A stretch of DNA of 49,498 nt from positions 1 to 49,498 of the forward strand of contig DVJE01000046.1 in assembly GCA_018716975.1 (NCBI GenBank), written 5' to 3'. Below the pieces are notes generated by a model. The model saw only the letters and a list, made by a program, of their open reading frames with translations, was not told the origin of the DNA and made no database searches. The translations under genes were made by a program, and so were the position numbers. This DNA is from Candidatus Gallacutalibacter stercoravium. GTDB taxonomy: Bacteria > Bacillota > Clostridia > Oscillospirales > Acutalibacteraceae. Positions 16,514 through 25,229 of this stretch are shown here, one piece after another (position 1 is the first letter of the stretch; every line of letters begins with the position of its first letter).

Positions 16514-17206
16514 TTAGCCAAGTTTTGCAGGATTAATGCGCACACCGGGGCCCATAGTGGAAGCCACCACGCAAGTGCGGATATATTGACCCTTAGCAGC
16601 AGCCGGCTTAGCGCGAACCACAGCGTTCATCAAGGTATCAAAGTTCTCTTGCAGCTTTTCAGGGCCAAAAGAAACCTTGCCGATGGGGCAATGGATGATG
16701 TTGGTCTTATCCAGACGATACTCGATTTTACCAGCCTTGGCCTCTTGCACCGCCTTAGCAATGTCGGGGGTAACAGTTCCAGCCTTGGGGTTAGGCATCA
16801 AGCCACGGGGACCAAGGATTTTACCCAAACGGCCCACAAGACCCATCATATCGGGCGTTGTGATCAGCACGTCAAAATCCATCCAGCCTTCTTGCTGAAT
16901 CTTTTGGGTCATGTCTTCTGCGCCAACAAAATCAGCGCCGGCCTCTTTGGCCAGATCCACATTGGCGCCCTTGCAAATAGCCAATACGCGAACGCTCTTA
17001 CCAGTGCCGTGAGGCAACACGATGGCGCCTCTTACTTGCTGATCAGCATGACGGCCATCAACGCCCAGCTTAACATGAACTTCAACCGTCTCATCAAACT
17101 TGGCGCTCGCCATCTTGGTGCACAGCGCAAGAGCTTCATCGGTATCATACAATTTTGCTTTGTCGATCTGCTTTACGCTGTCGACATACTTTTTACCGTG
17201 TTTCAT
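16514..17206 (-). CDS. rplA: Ribosomal protein L1
   Basis: 23S rRNA-binding L1-stalk protein and usual translational repressor of rplKA. The signatures [31 protein letters not shown] and the motif [20 protein letters not shown] are present. 230 residues, standard. It lies 56 bases downstream of rplK. Its stop at 16514 is 7 bases from the -35 box of the next promoter, so the two transcription units are very tightly packed. Confidence 0.98.
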   Translation of the reverse strand: MKHGKKYVDSVKQIDKAKLYDTDEALALCTKMASAKFDETVEVHVKLGVDGRHADQQVRGAIVLPHGTGKSVRVLAICKGANVDLAKEAGADFVGAEDMTQKIQQEGWMDFDVLITTPDMMGLVGRLGKILGPRGLMPNPKAGTVTPDIAKAVQEAKAGKIEYRLDKTNIIHCPIGKVSFGPEKLQENFDTLMNAVVRAKPAAAKGQYIRTCVVASTMGPGVRINPAKLG

Positions 17207-17262
17207 TGGTATTCCTCCCTATTGAGTGGTAAATCGGATCGGTTCCTCCCACCCGGGTAATC

Positions 17263-17688
17263 TCAATCAACAACTTCGATTCCCATGCTACGGGCGGTTC
17301 CCGCTATCATGCTCATAGCGCTTTCCACGCTGGCGGCATTCAGATCAGGCATTTTTTGCTCAGCGATCTTTTTAACCTGGTCGCGCGTAATCTTGGCAAC
17401 CTTGGTCTTGTTGGGCACGCCCGAACCGCTTTCAATGCCGCAAGCCTTTTTAATCAGCACCGCAGCCGGAGGGGTTTTGGTGACAAACGTAAAGGAACGA
17501 TCGGCGTATACCGTAATAATAACAGGAATAACCATGCCCACATCGTTCTTTGTGCGTTCATTGAATTCTTTCGTAAATGCCATAATGTTGACGCCGTGCT
17601 GGCCGAGAGCCGGACCTACCGGCGGCGCCGGAGTTGCCTTACCAGCCGGGATTTGCAGCTTGATAAAGCCCGTTACCTTTTGAGCCAT
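17263..17688 (-). CDS. rplK: Ribosomal protein L11
   Basis: Binds the GTPase-associated region of 23S rRNA. Landmarks are [25 protein letters not shown], the flexible linker around residues 70-76, and the C-terminal rRNA-binding domain with [31 protein letters not shown]-type sequence. 141 residues, exactly the family norm. It follows nusG and precedes rplA, the conserved bacterial order. Confidence 0.98.
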   Translation of the reverse strand: MAQKVTGFIKLQIPAGKATPAPPVGPALGQHGVNIMAFTKEFNERTKNDVGMVIPVIITVYADRSFTFVTKTPPAAVLIKKACGIESGSGVPNKTKVAKITRDQVKKIAEQKMPDLNAASVESAMSMIAGTARSMGIEVVD

Positions 17689-17803
17689 TTTACTTGCACC
17701 TCCAAAATTCGTGGTGAATTACGGAACAGCGGCAAAAACCGCCTAACCTCCCACAGGGGCTACGCCCCATGTAACAGCGGCCGCAGCCGCCAATTACCAA
17801 ACC

Positions 17804-18325
17804 TTATTCGGCCGGTTCCACTTGATCCAGCTCAAGCTCAACCGGCGTTTCCCGTCCAAACATAGAAACTGTAACCCGCACCATGTTGCGCTCTGTGTCA
17901 ACTTCCTCCACAGTGCCAACAAAGCCTTCCAACGGTCCGTCACATATCTGAACGGAATCCCCTACTCCATACGCCACTTCTACCGACTTGGTTTCTACGC
18001 CTAGGCGGGCTACTTCTTCATCGGTGAGCGGTATCGGTTTAGAAGACGGACCGACAAAACCCGTGCAGCCGCGAATGTTGCGCACCACATACCAAGATTC
18101 ATCGGTCAATACCATCTTCACAATCACATAACCAGGAAAAATTTTACGCTCCACCTCGCGCTTTTTGTTATCCTTAATTTCGGTAACAAGCTCGGTGGGA
18201 ACACGAATTTCCTGAATTAGATCCTGAAGTTGGCGGTTTTCTACTGTTTTTTCAAGATTGGAAGCTACCTTGTTTTCATACCCGGAATAAGTATGAACCA
18301 CATACCATTTCGCTTCTTCTGGCAT
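17804..18325 (-). CDS. nusG: Transcription termination/antitermination factor NusG
   Basis: Elongation factor that contacts RNA polymerase through its NGN domain (KWYVVHTYSGYENKVASNL, FPGYVIVKMVLTDESWYVVRN) and has a C-terminal KOW domain (VGDSVQICDGPLEGFVGTVEEVD). 173 residues, normal. It lies 15 bases downstream of secE and about 115 bases before rplK. Confidence 0.98.
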   Translation of the reverse strand: MPEEAKWYVVHTYSGYENKVASNLEKTVENRQLQDLIQEIRVPTELVTEIKDNKKREVERKIFPGYVIVKMVLTDESWYVVRNIRGCTGFVGPSSKPIPLTDEEVARLGVETKSVEVAYGVGDSVQICDGPLEGFVGTVEEVDTERNMVRVTVSMFGRETPVELELDQVEPAE

Positions 18326-18340
18326 TCTTATTCCTCCGCT

Positions 18341-18559
18341 TTACTGACCGGCAACATTCATAATCAAACCTAATAAGGCATGCAAGCCCGTGTCCAGCCC
18401 AAAAACAAACAGGCCGATGATGACGATAACCGCCAAAACAACCCCCATGTTTTTAAAGACGCTACGCGGAGTAGGCCAAACGATTTTTTTGATCTCACTT
18501 TTGCAATCACGGAAGAACTTGCCAGCCCTATGCCAAACCTTTGGCTTTTTTTCAGCCAT
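18341..18559 (-). CDS. secE: Preprotein translocase subunit SecE
   Basis: Essential small subunit of the SecYEG channel. The 72 residues have the Gram-positive short form: a basic amphipathic helix (FFRDCKSEIKKIVWPTPRSVFKNMG) followed by one membrane segment (VVLAVIVIIGLFVFGLD). The W-P-T/S-R pattern is the family hallmark. It lies between rpmG and nusG. Confidence 0.97.
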   Translation of the reverse strand: MAEKKPKVWHRAGKFFRDCKSEIKKIVWPTPRSVFKNMGVVLAVIVIIGLFVFGLDTGLHALLGLIMNVAGQ

Positions 18560-18579
18560 TGTGCGCCCCTCCGTTTAAA

Positions 18580-18729
18580 TTACTTGGTTTCCCGGTGCAG
18601 AGTGTGTTTCTTGCAGAATCTGCAATACTTGTTCATCTCCAGCCTGTCCGGATCATTCTTCTTGTTCTTCATGGTGTTGTAATTGCGCTGTTTGCACTCT
18701 GTGCAGGCTAATACGATCTTGACTCTCAT
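18580..18729 (-). CDS. rpmG: Ribosomal protein L33, zinc-binding form
   Basis: A 49-residue protein: [12 protein letters not shown] at the start and ...HTLHRETK at the end. Two CxxC pairs (C9/C12 and C36/C39) mark the zinc-containing C+ form. A good GGGAGGTG ribosome site lies just upstream of ATG 18729. It is the first gene of the rpmG-secE-nusG-rplKA run, as in other Bacillota. Confidence 0.96.
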   Translation of the reverse strand: MRVKIVLACTECKQRNYNTMKNKKNDPDRLEMNKYCRFCKKHTLHRETK

Positions 18730-18812
18730 GACGGCACCTCCCGATATCGCGGAATATTATAAGCCTCCCTCAAAAAGGGCACAAAAAAATAAGCCCCATT
18801 TGAGGTAATATA

Positions 18813-18842
18813 ACTATAACACAACACATAGCCTTGGGTCAA
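18813..18842 (-). promoter_or_regulatory. Promoter of rpmG-secE-nusG-rplKA
   Basis: Minus-strand TTGACC (18837-18842), an 18-base spacer, TATAGT (18813-18818), about 85 bases before rpmG. Confidence 0.65.
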
Positions 18843-18866
18843 GGCCTATTTCACAACTTTTTCTTT

Positions 18867-19667
18867 TTATCTGCCAAAACCCTTTGAATTTAAGGTATCG
18901 CTTACAAACTTCTTTTCTTTTTTCTTCTTTTCGGGCTTAATTTTCTTTCCTTTATAATGACGCGCAGCCTTCCAGGCTTTTTGTAGCTCTGGGGTGAGCT
19001 TTTGCTCCACCTTGGCAATATCGTCGCCCTCAATGGAATTCAGAATAACCACCGTTATTAAGCCACGGGCATCCAAATCTCCCATATTATAAACATCGCT
19101 GAGAATTTCCATAAGCTTATCCAGCTGCTTTTCATTGCCGCTACGCAGCAACAATTGCAGTTTCGGCACCACTTTCTCGCGCGCAAAGGTTACACCCCGG
19201 AACCGCTCATAGTGCTCACGTTCATCCCGGATCTCTTCACGCAATTCAGGAAAGACGTTTACCAGCCGGTTCATCAGAAACAAGGGATCCACATTGCCGT
19301 CCTCATCCTTTTTCCGCTTTTTGGCGGCCGCCTGGGCGATAGCCCGGCGCTGCGTACCGCAAACGGTTTCCACAAAATCGGCCGCAATACTTTCGGCCTC
19401 TTTTAGCGTATCGTTATCGGGATCAAACAGCCAGGTAGCAATATTCTTCCACTCGTTGTTGGGGCCGTCGTCGGTCATGCCGCAGGTGCGCAGTTCAAAC
19501 CTCTTTTTATTGGTTTCATACAACATACTGTAAGCTACCGACTCATTTAAATAAAGCGCTACCTTGTCCTTATCCTCTTTGTTGCTAACATTTTGGCGCA
19601 CAAACCCTTGTTCCGTCAGAGCCTTATCCAGCTGCTGATCGATCAATTCAAACGCCTTATCTACCAA
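18867..19667 (-). CDS. Conserved hypothetical protein, charged, basic C-terminus
   Basis: I do not recognise the family. It has 266 residues with no signal peptide or membrane segment. The N-terminal half (1-110) looks like a compact alpha/beta domain (KVALYLNESVAYSMLYETNKKRFELR-type strands). A KKRKKDEDG stretch near 115-125 is followed by a helical region (about 130-235). The C-terminus is very basic (KGKKIKPEKKKKEKKF), suggesting nucleic-acid contact or a flexible tail. It starts at TTG 19667 with AGGAG 9 bases upstream. It is a single-gene unit with its own promoter and a long 5' UTR, placed just upstream of the ribosomal-protein promoter. Confidence 0.75.
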   Translation of the reverse strand: MVDKAFELIDQQLDKALTEQGFVRQNVSNKEDKDKVALYLNESVAYSMLYETNKKRFELRTCGMTDDGPNNEWKNIATWLFDPDNDTLKEAESIAADFVETVCGTQRRAIAQAAAKKRKKDEDGNVDPLFLMNRLVNVFPELREEIRDEREHYERFRGVTFAREKVVPKLQLLLRSGNEKQLDKLMEILSDVYNMGDLDARGLITVVILNSIEGDDIAKVEQKLTPELQKAWKAARHYKGKKIKPEKKKKEKKFVSDTLNSKGFGR

Positions 19668-19849
19668 AAAAGATCACTCCTGTCTATAGAATTCCCAACG
19701 CGAAAGAGGCCGCTTCTCTTTACGCGCCACACTTTGTAAATCCTTCTGAAAAACAAGCTTTGCAAGTAGCACAGCCGTTTAACAACAGGTTTTTATAAAG
19801 CGGTTATACCGGCTGCAACGCGCCGTAAAGCTTTTATGCCCATAAAATT

Positions 19850-19878
19850 ATTATATCCTATCGGGGGCTGTTTGTCAT
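19850..19878 (-). promoter_or_regulatory. Promoter of the hypothetical gene; surrounding gap
   Basis: Minus-strand ATGACA (19873-19878), a 17-base spacer, consensus TATAAT (19850-19855). This gives a 5' UTR of about 170 bases before TTG 19667 in which I see no clear riboswitch. The rest of the 19668-20030 gap holds a TATAAT box (about 19951-19956) on the plus strand and the hairpin listed next, both probably for ddl. Confidence 0.6.
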
Positions 19879-19973
19879 CCTTTTCTTGTGTTTTTCGTAA
19901 TGCAGATTGCGTCCGGGTATTCTGTGTGGTAATATTAATAATCAGAACTATCTATAATTTAGTTAAGAGAAAA

Positions 19974-20000
19974 GGCGTTTGCCCAACTACAGCAAACGCC
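19974..20000 (+). other. Stem-loop in the ddl 5' UTR
   Basis: A perfect 9-base stem GGCGTTTGC / GCAAACGCC with a 9-base loop, between the plus-strand TATAAT box and the ddl ribosome site. No T run follows, so it is not an intrinsic terminator; it could stabilise the message or bind a regulator. Confidence 0.5.
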
Positions 20001-20030
20001 ACAATTCGATAAAGGTTTGGAGTGTTTTGC

Positions 20031-21119
20031 TTGCAAAAAATTCGTATTGCGGTGTTTTTCGGCGGTGTATCTTCTGAACATGAAGTGTCTTGCATGTCCG
20101 CCGCTTATATTCTGCGCACGCTTTCCCACATGGAAAAGTATGACGTATTGCCCGTTGGGATTACCAAAGACGGCCGTTGGCTGCTTTACCGCGGCCCTGT
20201 AGACGCCCTGCCTAACGGCAGTTGGCAAAATCATGAACAAAATCAAACCGCCATCCTTTCGCCCGACCGTTCCCACCGCGGCCTCCTGCTGCCCTGCGAA
20301 AACGGGCACTGGGATTTTTTACCTATTGATCTCGCCTTTCCGGTTTTGCACGGCAAAAATGGAGAAGACGGCACAATTCAGGGTTTGTTTCAGTTGGCGG
20401 ATCTCCCTTTTGTGGGGTGCGACACCGCTTCCTCTGCGGCGTGTATGGATAAAGTGATGACCAATGTTATGTTGCAGCACGCCGGCATCCCGCAAGCGCG
20501 TTTTACCTGGATATACGATTGGGAGTTTACCCGCCATCCAGAAGACTGCCTAGATCGCATAGAGGCCGCACTGCCCGCACACCCCTACTTTGTCAAGCCT
20601 GCCAACGCCGGATCTTCTGTCGGCGTCAGCCGTGCGGACAACCGCGAACAGCTGCGGCGCGGCATACGCACAGCAGCAAAGGAAGACGGCAAAATCCTTG
20701 TGGAAGAGGGGATTGACGGCCAAGAGGTGGAGTGCGCCGTTTTGGGTAACGAAGATACCTTGGCTTCTCTCCCCGGCGAAATTGCCCCCTCTAACGAGTT
20801 TTACGACTACGACGCCAAGTATTTAAGCGGTGCTTCCAAACTATTTATCCCCGCCCACATAGACGACGCCACATCCAGCTTGTTGCGGGAATATGCCCAA
20901 AAAGCTTATCACGCCATGGGATGCACCGGCCTAGCCCGGGTAGACTTTTTTGTGCGCAAAAGCGACGGCGCAGTATTGCTAAACGAGTTAAATACGCTGC
21001 CGGGCTTTACGGCTATCAGTATGTATCCCAAACTGATGGAAGCATGCGGGATAGGCGGCGAAGCATTGATGGAGCGCCTTATCGCGTTGGCCCTGGATAG
21101 GAGGAACCGCCATGAATAA
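20031..21119 (+). CDS. ddl: D-alanine--D-alanine ligase
   Basis: ATP-grasp enzyme that joins two D-alanines for the peptidoglycan stem peptide. It shows IAVFFGGVSSEHEVSCMSAAYI at the N-terminus, FPVLHGKNGEDGTIQGLFQ, the CMDKVMTNVML helix, PYFVKPANAGSSVGVS in the ATP-grasp core, and the C-terminal NELNTLPGFTAISMYPKL. I choose TTG 20031, with GGAG 8 bases upstream and product MQKIRIAVFFGG. GTG 20022 is an alternative adding three residues. The stop overlaps the murI start, coupling two steps that feed peptidoglycan. Confidence 0.95.
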   Translation: MQKIRIAVFFGGVSSEHEVSCMSAAYILRTLSHMEKYDVLPVGITKDGRWLLYRGPVDALPNGSWQNHEQNQTAILSPDRSHRGLLLPCENGHWDFLPIDLAFPVLHGKNGEDGTIQGLFQLADLPFVGCDTASSAACMDKVMTNVMLQHAGIPQARFTWIYDWEFTRHPEDCLDRIEAALPAHPYFVKPANAGSSVGVSRADNREQLRRGIRTAAKEDGKILVEEGIDGQEVECAVLGNEDTLASLPGEIAPSNEFYDYDAKYLSGASKLFIPAHIDDATSSLLREYAQKAYHAMGCTGLARVDFFVRKSDGAVLLNELNTLPGFTAISMYPKLMEACGIGGEALMERLIALALDRRNRHE

Positions 21120-21933
21120 TAGACCTATCGGCGTTTTTGATTCCGGACTAGGCGGCCTTACCGCCGTAAAGGAACTGCGCGCGCTTTTGCCCCAAGAGGA
21201 TATTATTTATTTTGGCGACACCGGCAGGGTGCCCTATGGCAACCGCAGCCGAGAAACCATCACCCGCTATGCCAAACAAGCGGCCTCTTTTCTGCTTTCG
21301 CAAAACGTTAAGCTAATCATCGCTGCATGCGGTACCGTCAGTTCCACAGTGACGGACCTAACCTCTTTAACAAACGGGGCCCCGGTGCCCTGTATCGGGG
21401 TGGTCAAGCCCACCTGCGCCGCAGCTGTGCGCGCCACTAAAAATCGTAAAATTGGGGTAATCGGCACCACCACCACCATTCGCAGCGGCTCTTACCAACG
21501 GGAGCTTTCTCACATGACGGATGGGTTAGAGGTATATTCCCGCGACTGTCCCTTGTTTGTGCCGTTGGTAGAAAACGGTTTTTCTTCTCCGGATGATCCC
21601 ATCCCCTGCTTAACCGCTCAACGGTACCTAACCTCTATTCGAGAAACCGGGGTGGACACTTTAATATTGGGGTGCACCCACTACCCTCTTTTGCACGATA
21701 TCATCGCCCAAGTGATGGGCCCAAAAGTTGCCCTCATTAATTCTGGGCGTGAAACAGCGCTTTATGCCGCGCAATGGCTGAAAGAAAACGGTCTATTGCA
21801 AACAAACGGCGGAAGCACCGCATTTTATGTTAGCGATAGCACCGAGGGCTTTAGTCAACTTGCTCAGATTTTTTTGGGCATGAAAGTAGAAGGCAGTGTG
21901 CAACGCATAGCAATTGAGTCTTACGGCGCATAG
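21112..21933 (+). CDS. murI: Glutamate racemase
   Basis: Interconverts L- and D-glutamate for peptidoglycan. Asp10 in FDSGLGGLT and the two catalytic cysteines Cys73 (AACGTVSS) and Cys188 (LGCTHYPLL) are present. The first cysteine motif is ACGTVSS rather than the more usual ACNTA, a substitution next to the active site seen in some Clostridia as far as I recall. 273 residues, normal. ATG 21112 overlaps the end of ddl by 8 bases. Confidence 0.95.
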   Translation: MNNRPIGVFDSGLGGLTAVKELRALLPQEDIIYFGDTGRVPYGNRSRETITRYAKQAASFLLSQNVKLIIAACGTVSSTVTDLTSLTNGAPVPCIGVVKPTCAAAVRATKNRKIGVIGTTTTIRSGSYQRELSHMTDGLEVYSRDCPLFVPLVENGFSSPDDPIPCLTAQRYLTSIRETGVDTLILGCTHYPLLHDIIAQVMGPKVALINSGRETALYAAQWLKENGLLQTNGGSTAFYVSDSTEGFSQLAQIFLGMKVEGSVQRIAIESYGA

Positions 21934-21995
21934 CCTATTTTCCACCTGCAAGGGCCTTTGGCGCCCTTATATAAAAGCAAAGGATGAACAGATTC

Positions 21996-22457
21996 ATGCA
22001 AGAAAATTATCTTATTTCTATTTTGGGTAAGCAATATATGGATGGCGATCAAGGCGAAATTCAGCTTACCACCCTGGGCTCTTATGTGCACAAGGGCGGC
22101 AACCGCTATATTATGTATCGAGAGTATGATCAAGACAGCGCGGAAAAAACCACTTCTATTCTAAAAGTGGAATCGGATAACAAAGTAACCCTGATACGCA
22201 ACGGCGGCCAAAACTCCCGCTTAGTGCTGGAAAAGGGCCAACGCCACATGTGCTATTACGATACCGGATATGGCTCCATGATGATCGGTGTTTTCGCAAA
22301 CCAAATCAAAAACGGGCTCACCGATGAAGGCGGCGCGCTGGAAGTGAGTTATTCTTTAGATATTAATTCGGATCTAACCAGCTTTAACGAAATTTTTATA
22401 GAGGTAAAAAACGCGCAGGCCGAAGCATCGTATGCTCCCGCCCCTAATGAGCAGTAA
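21996..22457 (+). CDS. DUF1934 family protein (YwiB-like)
   Basis: A small cytoplasmic beta-barrel-type protein of unknown function. Family features are the alternating strands GEIQLTTLGSYVHKGGNRYIMYREYD, TSILKVESDNKVTLIRNGG, the QRHMCYYDTGYGSMMIGVF segment and GALEVSYSLDINSDLTSFNEI. ATG 21984 is also in frame but abuts the AAAGGA site, so ATG 21996 is a better start. It follows murI by about 60 bases and may be co-transcribed. Confidence 0.85.
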   Translation: MQENYLISILGKQYMDGDQGEIQLTTLGSYVHKGGNRYIMYREYDQDSAEKTTSILKVESDNKVTLIRNGGQNSRLVLEKGQRHMCYYDTGYGSMMIGVFANQIKNGLTDEGGALEVSYSLDINSDLTSFNEIFIEVKNAQAEASYAPAPNEQ

Positions 22458-22540
22458 AATCGGCGCAACTATAAAAAGCCTTACCGCCGGCATTACATGC
22501 CGCAACGGTGGTAAAGCAGCAAAAAAGGAGGTAAAACGCA

Positions 22541-23767
22541 ATGGGATTTCCCAACAAATTGCCCTTTATTCTTGACGGCGGCACCGGCACCAATCTGATT
22601 GCCGCCGGTATGCCCAGCGGTGTTTGTGTGGAACAGTGGATCCTAGAACACCCGGCTGTGTTATCTGATTTACAGCGCAGCTTTCTTGCGGCTGGATCCG
22701 ATGCGGTGCTGGCCCCCACCTTTGGAGCCAATCGCGCCAAATTAAAGGATTACGGCTTGCAGGAACAAGTGGAAGAAATCAATCTGCGCCTAGTGGCCTT
22801 GAGCAAAAATGTTGCCGCCTCTACCGGAGCTCTGGTAGGTGGAGACATGTCCCCCACCGGGTTGCTCGTGGAGCCGTACGGCGACAGCACCTTTGAACAG
22901 GTATACGAAACTTATTTGGAGCAAGCCCGTGCACTCAAAAAAGCCGGCGTGGACTTTATCGCCCTGGAAACCCAGATGACCCTTTCCGATCTACGCGCCG
23001 GTGTGTTGGCCGCACGGGAAGTAGGGCTACCGGTGTTTGCCTCTCTTACGGTAGAACCCAACGGGCGCACTTTTATGGGCACAAAATTTTTATCGGCTTT
23101 AATCACTTTGCAAGCAATGGGCGCGTGCGCTGTGGGGCTAAATTGCTCCACAGGCCCCGAGGTGATGAAAAAGCTCTTGCCCGAAGTGGCTCCGCACGCC
23201 TGCGTGCCGCTCATCGCAAAGCCCAACGCCGGCAAACCTTCTGCCGAAGATCCCACGCGTTACGAGCTCTCTCCTGAGCTTTTTGCAGAAGATATGCGTC
23301 TTTTACTGCAAAGCGGGGCACGGATCGTGGGCGGCTGCTGCGGCACTGGTGCAGAGCACATTGCCGCGCTTAAAAAGGTGGTGGACGAGTTTACCCCGCC
23401 AGCGCCCAGCGCCCAGCCGGATTGCCGCGCCGCCGCCACGGAAGGGGATTGTTTCTTTTTGGGCGACGATATCAATCTTAGCGAGCCCATTGCGTGCAGC
23501 TACGATTTGGCAGACGACTTAATTGATGTGGAAGACGAGCCCATTAATGTTGCGGTGGTAACGGTACAAAATGAAGACGACGCGGCCATCTTAGCGGAAA
23601 ACGCCGGTATGGCGCGGCTGCCTTTAATGGTGAGCGCCGATAACGCGCAGGCTTTGGAATGCGCGCTGCGCCGCTTTCAAGGCCGCCTGCTGGTAAACAG
23701 CCGGTGTGAAATTCCCTTTGGGGAGCTAAATGCTATCGCGCAAAAGTATGGCGCGATTGTGTTTTAA
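22541..23767 (+). CDS. Homocysteine S-methyltransferase domain protein with short pterin-domain-like tail
   Basis: Residues 1-290 form a homocysteine-binding TIM barrel as in the N-terminal module of MetH: LDGGTGTNL at 11-19, and zinc ligands Cys202 (GLNCSTGPE), Cys266 and Cys267 (GGCCGTG). Instead of ending, it continues about 115 residues. The tail VSADNAQALECALRRFQGRL-LVNS, later IAQKYGAIVF, resembles the start of the MetH pterin-binding domain, but it stops there; no cobalamin domain follows. The methyl donor is unknown. ATG 22541 has AAGGAGG upstream. I checked the bases after the stop in other frames and see no continuation, so a simple frameshift is unlikely. Confidence 0.85.
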   Translation: MGFPNKLPFILDGGTGTNLIAAGMPSGVCVEQWILEHPAVLSDLQRSFLAAGSDAVLAPTFGANRAKLKDYGLQEQVEEINLRLVALSKNVAASTGALVGGDMSPTGLLVEPYGDSTFEQVYETYLEQARALKKAGVDFIALETQMTLSDLRAGVLAAREVGLPVFASLTVEPNGRTFMGTKFLSALITLQAMGACAVGLNCSTGPEVMKKLLPEVAPHACVPLIAKPNAGKPSAEDPTRYELSPELFAEDMRLLLQSGARIVGGCCGTGAEHIAALKKVVDEFTPPAPSAQPDCRAAATEGDCFFLGDDINLSEPIACSYDLADDLIDVEDEPINVAVVTVQNEDDAAILAENAGMARLPLMVSADNAQALECALRRFQGRLLVNSRCEIPFGELNAIAQKYGAIVF

Positions 23768-23866
23768 TGCGTGAGGTAGCGCATTTATCAGGCGCAAGGT
23801 AAAGGTTCGGCAGCCACGCTCTTTGCAGGTATGGCGATCCCTTTTAGGCAATTGGAGGTATAGCAG

Positions 23867-24142
23867 ATGAAACAATGTATGGACGCGGATAATTTGCACC
23901 GCCGGTTAAAAAAAATTATCGGCCAAGTGCAGGCCATCGATCGCATGGTCGATCAGGATATTCCCTGTGAAGATATTTTGGCACAAATAAACGCCGCTAA
24001 GTCGGCGTTGCATAAGGTTGGGCAGGTAGTGCTAGAGGGGCACATTCAGCACTGTGTGCGCGACGGAATTGAGCACGGAGACGCCGACTTAACCATTGCA
24101 AATTTCACCAAAGCGGTTGAGCGCTTTTCTAACATGACCTAA
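23867..24142 (+). CDS. csoR: CsoR-type copper-sensing repressor
   Basis: A 91-residue all-helical DNA-binding repressor of the CsoR/RcnR/FrmR family (DUF156). Cys34, His59 and Cys63 have exactly the spacing of the CsoR Cu(I) site (C-x24-H-x3-C), which argues for copper rather than formaldehyde or nickel. RRLKKIIGQVQAIDRMV is the family N-terminal helix. The usual partners (CopA ATPase, CopZ) are not in the window. It follows the homocysteine methyltransferase-like gene by 100 bases and is followed by a terminator. Confidence 0.88.
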   Translation: MKQCMDADNLHRRLKKIIGQVQAIDRMVDQDIPCEDILAQINAAKSALHKVGQVVLEGHIQHCVRDGIEHGDADLTIANFTKAVERFSNMT

Positions 24143-24147
24143 CGTTA

Positions 24148-24182
24148 AAAATGCCAGCTGCGCAGATTGCAGCTGGCATTTT
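24148..24182 (+). terminator. Terminator after csoR
   Basis: Near-perfect stem AAAATGCCAGCTGC / GCAGCTGGCATTTT (24148-24161, 24169-24182), 7-base loop, followed by a T-rich stretch. Confidence 0.8.
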
Positions 24183-24223
24183 ATGTTTGTTGTTTTCTTT
24201 GCCGGCTTGTAAACGGCGAAGCA

Positions 24224-25114
24224 TTAAGCATGCGATAGGAACGGGAACATTATCTTTTCTTGGCAAAAAAGATTTTCTTTTGCCCCATAAACAAATAGCT
24301 TGTCATCTTCCTCGCAGACGGCCTCTAACCGTCCCAAGTCCTCCGTTGCGCTAAAGCCCAAAATCACCCGCCGGGTTTGCTCCCCTGCCGCCTGAGCCAG
24401 CAGGTTTTGCAACGAAATACGGGGCGTGCCGAATACATCGTGGCAATACAATGCATCCCCCTCCTGCTGTGCTACCACAACAGCATTGTGTTGCTGAGAA
24501 TAAAAAACACAGTCCTTCATAAAGCCGGTGCAGTAAAACATCAACAGCCCGTCGTTGCTCACCATCTGAAACTGTGAATAGGGGTTGGCAAGATGATAAC
24601 AATCCAGCAACAACTGCCTGTGGCGCTCGTTTTGCATATCCAGCTTTTGAAAATCACCGGGCTGCGGCGCCAGCGAAAAACTTTGTTGATGCTCTACCGC
24701 TTTTACAAAGCCGAATTTGGGGTAAAAATCTAAAACAGTTCGGTTGGCAAAAAGATAAATCGCGTCGCAGCGGTCTTTCCAATCGTGTAAAACCGTTTCT
24801 ATCAAAAATTTGGAAAGCCCTTTGCCGCGGTATGCCTCGTCGGTCATAACCGTGCCAATTTGAATATATTGTTTCGCTTGCCCCCGCCACAGCATATCCA
24901 TCCGGTTGACGGAAACGTTGGCAATCACCCGATCCCCATCAGCCAGCACATAAGGGATGTAACGCTCCGTCCAATACCCATCCTCACACCAACGCCTAAA
25001 GTTTAGGCTGAAGGTTTTCATGGCCAGCTCCATAAAGCTTTTGCGAAGAACCTCATTGCCGCGCACTTGTTTTACCAAACGGTAAGGCATTTGCCCCGTT
25101 GTATTTTGGTTCAC
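24224..25114 (-). CDS. GNAT-family N-acetyltransferase
   Basis: Probable acetyl-CoA-dependent acetyltransferase of unknown substrate. The acetyl-CoA loop is within IGTVMTDEAYRGKGLSKFLIE (around residues 84-104), followed by a typical HDWKDRCDAIYLFANR strand-helix. About 140 residues follow the core, as in two-domain Eis-like GNATs. GTG 25114 lies 7 bases after GGGAGGGG and is preferred over ATG 25138. It is a single-gene unit divergent from the AraC regulator and convergent with csoR. Confidence 0.82.
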   Translation of the reverse strand: MNQNTTGQMPYRLVKQVRGNEVLRKSFMELAMKTFSLNFRRWCEDGYWTERYIPYVLADGDRVIANVSVNRMDMLWRGQAKQYIQIGTVMTDEAYRGKGLSKFLIETVLHDWKDRCDAIYLFANRTVLDFYPKFGFVKAVEHQQSFSLAPQPGDFQKLDMQNERHRQLLLDCYHLANPYSQFQMVSNDGLLMFYCTGFMKDCVFYSQQHNAVVVAQQEGDALYCHDVFGTPRISLQNLLAQAAGEQTRRVILGFSATEDLGRLEAVCEEDDKLFVYGAKENLFCQEKIMFPFLSHA

Positions 25115-25229
25115 TTTGTAGCCCCTCCCCCGTTTCACACAGATTTGTTTTTAATATAGCATAGCGCCCTTAGCTTGTCTATAGCGCGGCTTTGGGTTGC
25201 AACTTACAATGAAAAGAGAGAAAATTAGA

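Noticed and set aside
19974-20000. ddl leader stem-loop as an intrinsic terminator
   Set aside because: No T run follows the stem on either strand in the sense needed, so termination is unlikely; I list it as a leader stem-loop.
23751-23866. Frameshift that would restore a full MetH after the homocysteine methyltransferase gene
   Set aside because: The other two frames after 23767 hit stops at once and show no pterin-domain sequence.
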